This document shows positions 15,116 to 15,126 of a DNA stretch of 15,126 nt, in pieces. The translations under genes were made by a program, and so were the position numbers. The stretch is from the NCBI GenBank assembly GCA_045578625.1, contig JAZNKN010000051.1, positions 1 through 15,126 of the forward strand, in the 5' to 3' direction. Each line of letters begins with the position of its first letter. Position 1 is the stretch's first letter. This DNA comes from RGIG3009 sp045578625 (lineage in GTDB: Bacteria; Bacillota; Clostridia; Oscillospirales; Acutalibacteraceae). The notes beneath the pieces are model-generated. The model made no database searches, had not been told where the DNA came from, and was given only the letters and a program-made list of their open reading frames with translations.

Positions 15116-15123
15116 CCTCCTTT
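15116..15123 (-). promoter_or_regulatory. Ribosome binding site of the oxidoreductase gamma subunit gene
   Basis: AAAGGAGG on the minus strand, 7 nt before the ATG at 15108. No promoter is visible in the few remaining bases, consistent with the gene being internal to an operon. Confidence 0.85.
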
Positions 15124-15126
15124 GCC

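Noticed and set aside
1..15126. tRNA or rRNA genes, CRISPR arrays, insertion sequences, phage genes
   Set aside because: None seen: no cloverleaf-like segment outside the T-box leader, no regularly spaced repeats, and no transposase, integrase or phage protein among the frames.

Overview
The window looks like the chromosome of a moderately GC-rich, low-branching Firmicute of the gut Clostridia type (Oscillospiraceae/Ruminococcaceae-like). The evidence is RpoB and RpoC of the Bacillota form without large lineage insertions, strong AGGAGG ribosome binding sites, a T-box leader, rho-independent terminators after nearly every unit, and a ferredoxin-linked 2-oxoacid oxidoreductase subunit, which points to an anaerobe. 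Genus-level assignment is inference.

Layout. Positions 1-6123 (+) carry the 3' two thirds of rpoB, then complete rpoC and its terminator. Positions 6124-7080 form an AT-richer accessory pocket: a hairpin repeat, a small lipoprotein gene (-), and a divergent small Cro/C1-type regulator (+) that ends in a terminator which is an exact 36-bp palindrome. Positions 7085-7716 (+) carry apt with its own promoter, ending in a terminator shared with the convergent gene. Positions 7713-9080 (-) carry a CPA2/Kef-type cation:proton antiporter that starts at GTG. Positions 9116-13414 (-) are a T-box-controlled two-gene operon: a LeuA-like protein with a leucine-type regulatory domain but without the usual catalytic and metal residues, followed 3 nt later by a fusion of a xylose-isomerase-type TIM barrel with an acyl-CoA synthetase. 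Positions 13453-15126 (-) hold the end of another operon, with a 2-oxoacid:ferredoxin oxidoreductase gamma subunit followed by a branched-chain aminotransferase and a UUCG-loop terminator.

How the genes may work together. rpoB, rpoC and apt are housekeeping genes. The most interesting part is 9116-15126. An acyl-CoA ligase, a 2-oxoacid:ferredoxin oxidoreductase and a branched-chain aminotransferase are the three steps needed to turn a branched short-chain fatty acid into an amino acid by reductive carboxylation (acid to acyl-CoA to 2-oxoacid to amino acid). The ligase sits behind a T-box whose acceptor-pairing bases fit a tRNA with discriminator A, as leucine tRNA has. This suggests an amino-acid-starvation-controlled salvage route with a LeuA-derived, probably non-catalytic partner protein. 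The individual families are well supported by sequence motifs; the pathway is a hypothesis.
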